DNA of 32,389 bases, from positions 1 through 32,389 of the forward strand of contig DDYT01000014.1 in the NCBI GenBank assembly GCA_002348095.1. Reading direction: 5' to 3'. The translations under genes were made by a program, and so were the position numbers. Below, piece after piece: positions 31,261 through 32,389 of the stretch. Position 1 is the first letter of the stretch. Each line of letters starts with the position of its first letter. The DNA is from Erysipelotrichaceae bacterium UBA2227. GTDB lineage: Bacteria > Bacillota_I > Bacilli_A > Erysipelotrichales > Erysipelotrichaceae. Under the pieces are notes generated by a model. That model had not been told where the DNA came from and made no database searches. It saw nothing but the letters and a program-made list of their open reading frames with translations.

Positions 31261-32202
31261 ATGTTACTGAATGAAATACTAAAGATAAAATATCCGATCG
31301 TTCAAGGAGCGATGGCTAATATTGCGACGGCTGAATTTGCAGCTGCCGTGTCCAATGCCGGAGCTTTGGGCGTGATAGCGACTGGGGCGATGAATCCCGA
31401 GCAGGTAGAAGCTGCCGTCATTCGCTGTCGCAGTCTGACCGAAAAACCTTTTGGGGTCAATGTCATGATGATGAATCATCACAGTCCCGAAATTTTTGAA
31501 GTGTTATACCGTCTGAAACCGGCGGTGGTTACCACGGGAGCAGGCAATCCCGGTCCGTATATGGAAAAACTCAAGGAAGCCGGCATCTTTGTGATTCCGG
31601 TTGTTCCGACCGTATCCTTGGCCAAGCGCATGCAACAGGCCGGTGCGGATATGGTCATCGTTGAAGGAACCGAAGCTGGCGGTCATGTCGGCGAAATGAC
31701 GACGATGGCCTTGGTCCCTCAGGCGGTCGATGCTTTGGATATCCCGGTCATTGCGGCCGGAGGAATCGGGGACGGACGCGGATTTGCCTCCGCACTGATG
31801 CTTGGGGCCATCGGCGTTCAGATGGGCACCTTGCTTTTGGCAAGTGAGGAATGTCCGATTCATGAAAACTATAAAAACGCCGTGATCAAGGCGAAGGACA
31901 GCGATACGGTCGTGACCGGTCGCAGTGTTTCCGCACCGGTGAGGATCATGCGTAATCCGATGTCTCAAGAGTACTTGCGGTTGGAAAAAGAAGGGGCTTC
32001 CCGCGATGAGTTGGAAAAACTGACGTTAGGATCTTTGCGCAAAGCCGTGTTTGACGGGGATACGCGTAACGGTTCAGTCATGATGGGGCAGATTGCGGGC
32101 TTAGTCAAAGAAGTCCGGCCATTGAGTCAGATTTTTGAAGGAGTTATCTCAGAGGCGAAAGAGCAACTTCCGAAATTACAGGAAACGTTGGGTAAATTAT
32201 GA
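31261..32202 (+). CDS. fabK: FabK-type enoyl-ACP reductase (FMN)
   Basis: This 313-residue FMN-dependent enoyl-ACP reductase II performs the last reduction in each elongation cycle in place of FabI, and is typically insensitive to triclosan. Motifs include PIVQGAMANIATAEFAAAVSNAGALGVIATG, PFGVNVMM, VEGTEAGGHVG (with the His used in catalysis), AAGGIGDGRGFASALMLGA and VQMGTLLLASEECPIHENYK. AAAGGAGCCGCT precedes the ATG. It overlaps the next gene by 4 nt. Nitronate monooxygenase is the related alternative, but the operon context strongly favours FabK. Confidence 0.93.
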   Translation: MLLNEILKIKYPIVQGAMANIATAEFAAAVSNAGALGVIATGAMNPEQVEAAVIRCRSLTEKPFGVNVMMMNHHSPEIFEVLYRLKPAVVTTGAGNPGPYMEKLKEAGIFVIPVVPTVSLAKRMQQAGADMVIVEGTEAGGHVGEMTTMALVPQAVDALDIPVIAAGGIGDGRGFASALMLGAIGVQMGTLLLASEECPIHENYKNAVIKAKDSDTVVTGRSVSAPVRIMRNPMSQEYLRLEKEGASRDELEKLTLGSLRKAVFDGDTRNGSVMMGQIAGLVKEVRPLSQIFEGVISEAKEQLPKLQETLGKL

Positions 32203-32389
32203 AATCAGTACAATTAGGAAATCTTATGCTGGATGTTCCGATCATTCAGGGCGGCATGGGTATCGGCGTATCACTTGGTAATCTGGCCGGACATGTCATG
32301 AAAGAGGGCGGCATGGGCGTTATATCGGCGGCTCAGCCGGGGTATAACGATCCCAATTTTGCCAGACATCCTTTCGAATCAAACATTGC
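32199..32389 (+). CDS. Second FabK/nitronate monooxygenase-like protein (partial, runs off window)
   Basis: The first 63 codons of a gene are cut by the window end. The N-terminus has the flavin-binding opening VPIIQGGMGIGVSLGNLAGHV and GGMGVISAAQPGY, characteristic of the nitronate monooxygenase/FabK superfamily. The variant start and the GYNDPNFARHPFES insertion suggest a different subgroup from the preceding FabK. It overlaps fabK by 4 nt (ATGA), so it is part of the same operon. Whether it is a reductase in fatty acid synthesis or a nitronate-type oxidase is unclear from this fragment. Confidence 0.82.
   Translation, partial: MKSVQLGNLMLDVPIIQGGMGIGVSLGNLAGHVMKEGGMGVISAAQPGYNDPNFARHPFESNI

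Noticed and set aside
1..32389. CRISPR arrays, insertion sequences, prophage, tRNA or rRNA genes
   Set aside because: I saw no spaced direct repeats, transposase-like or integrase-like proteins, and no tRNA or rRNA-like stretch while reading; a tRNA or repeat search was not run.

Overview
The window is a chromosomal stretch from a low-to-moderate GC, anaerobe-like Bacillota (Firmicutes). Evidence for this is strong AGGAGG ribosome-binding sites, intrinsic terminators with U-tracts, a purine riboswitch, a PucR regulator, and a FabK-type fatty acid cluster with split AccA/AccD. An Erysipelotrichia-like gut organism is my best guess, but no rRNA or marker gene settles it. I see no tRNA, rRNA, CRISPR array, phage or insertion sequence.

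Left third (1-16.3 kb): purine and nitrogen catabolism. A three-subunit xanthine dehydrogenase-type molybdenum hydroxylase (large, 2Fe-2S, FAD) is translationally coupled to an unrecognised membrane protein and followed by a THEP1-like NTPase. Convergent to it is an AzgA/PbuG-type purine permease preceded by a guanine-class riboswitch with its own terminator. A PucR regulator follows. After a terminator and a possible PucR box comes a same-strand run: DUF2877 (AllH/YlbF-like), FdrA (AllF-like), DUF1116 (AllG/YlbE-like), an NRAMP-fold transporter lacking most metal ligands, an amidase-signature hydrolase and an LctP-family permease. FdrA/YlbE/YlbF are the oxamate carbamoyltransferase subunits of E. 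coli. My inference is that this run is a carbamoyl-transfer (oxalurate/oxamate-like) ureide pathway with its own transporters and amidase. No carbamate kinase is in the window. This is the best candidate here for an undescribed system.

Middle (16.3-26.4 kb): mostly unrelated single genes or pairs, each with its own terminator. These are a DUF1475-DUF3159 membrane pair behind a palindromic operator candidate, an iron-type alcohol dehydrogenase with one metal His replaced by Gln, nucleoside diphosphate kinase, a 5'-truncated rhodanese remnant, an FAD oxidoreductase of the geranylgeranyl-reductase type paired with a CvpA-like protein, a papain/C39-like putative cysteine peptidase, a YtcJ-like amidohydrolase, a secreted subtilisin-like protease, and BirA.

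Right end (26.4-32.4 kb): a tight fatty-acid initiation operon, acpP-accB-accC-accD-accA-fabH-fabK, plus a second FabK/nitronate monooxygenase-like gene cut by the window edge. Most junctions overlap by 4-17 nt. Between divergent birA and acpP lie a BirA-box-like inverted repeat and, inside the acpP promoter, a FabT-like palindrome. This suggests that biotin status and acyl supply both feed into the operon. An intrinsic terminator between acpP and accB probably makes ACP mRNA more abundant than the rest.
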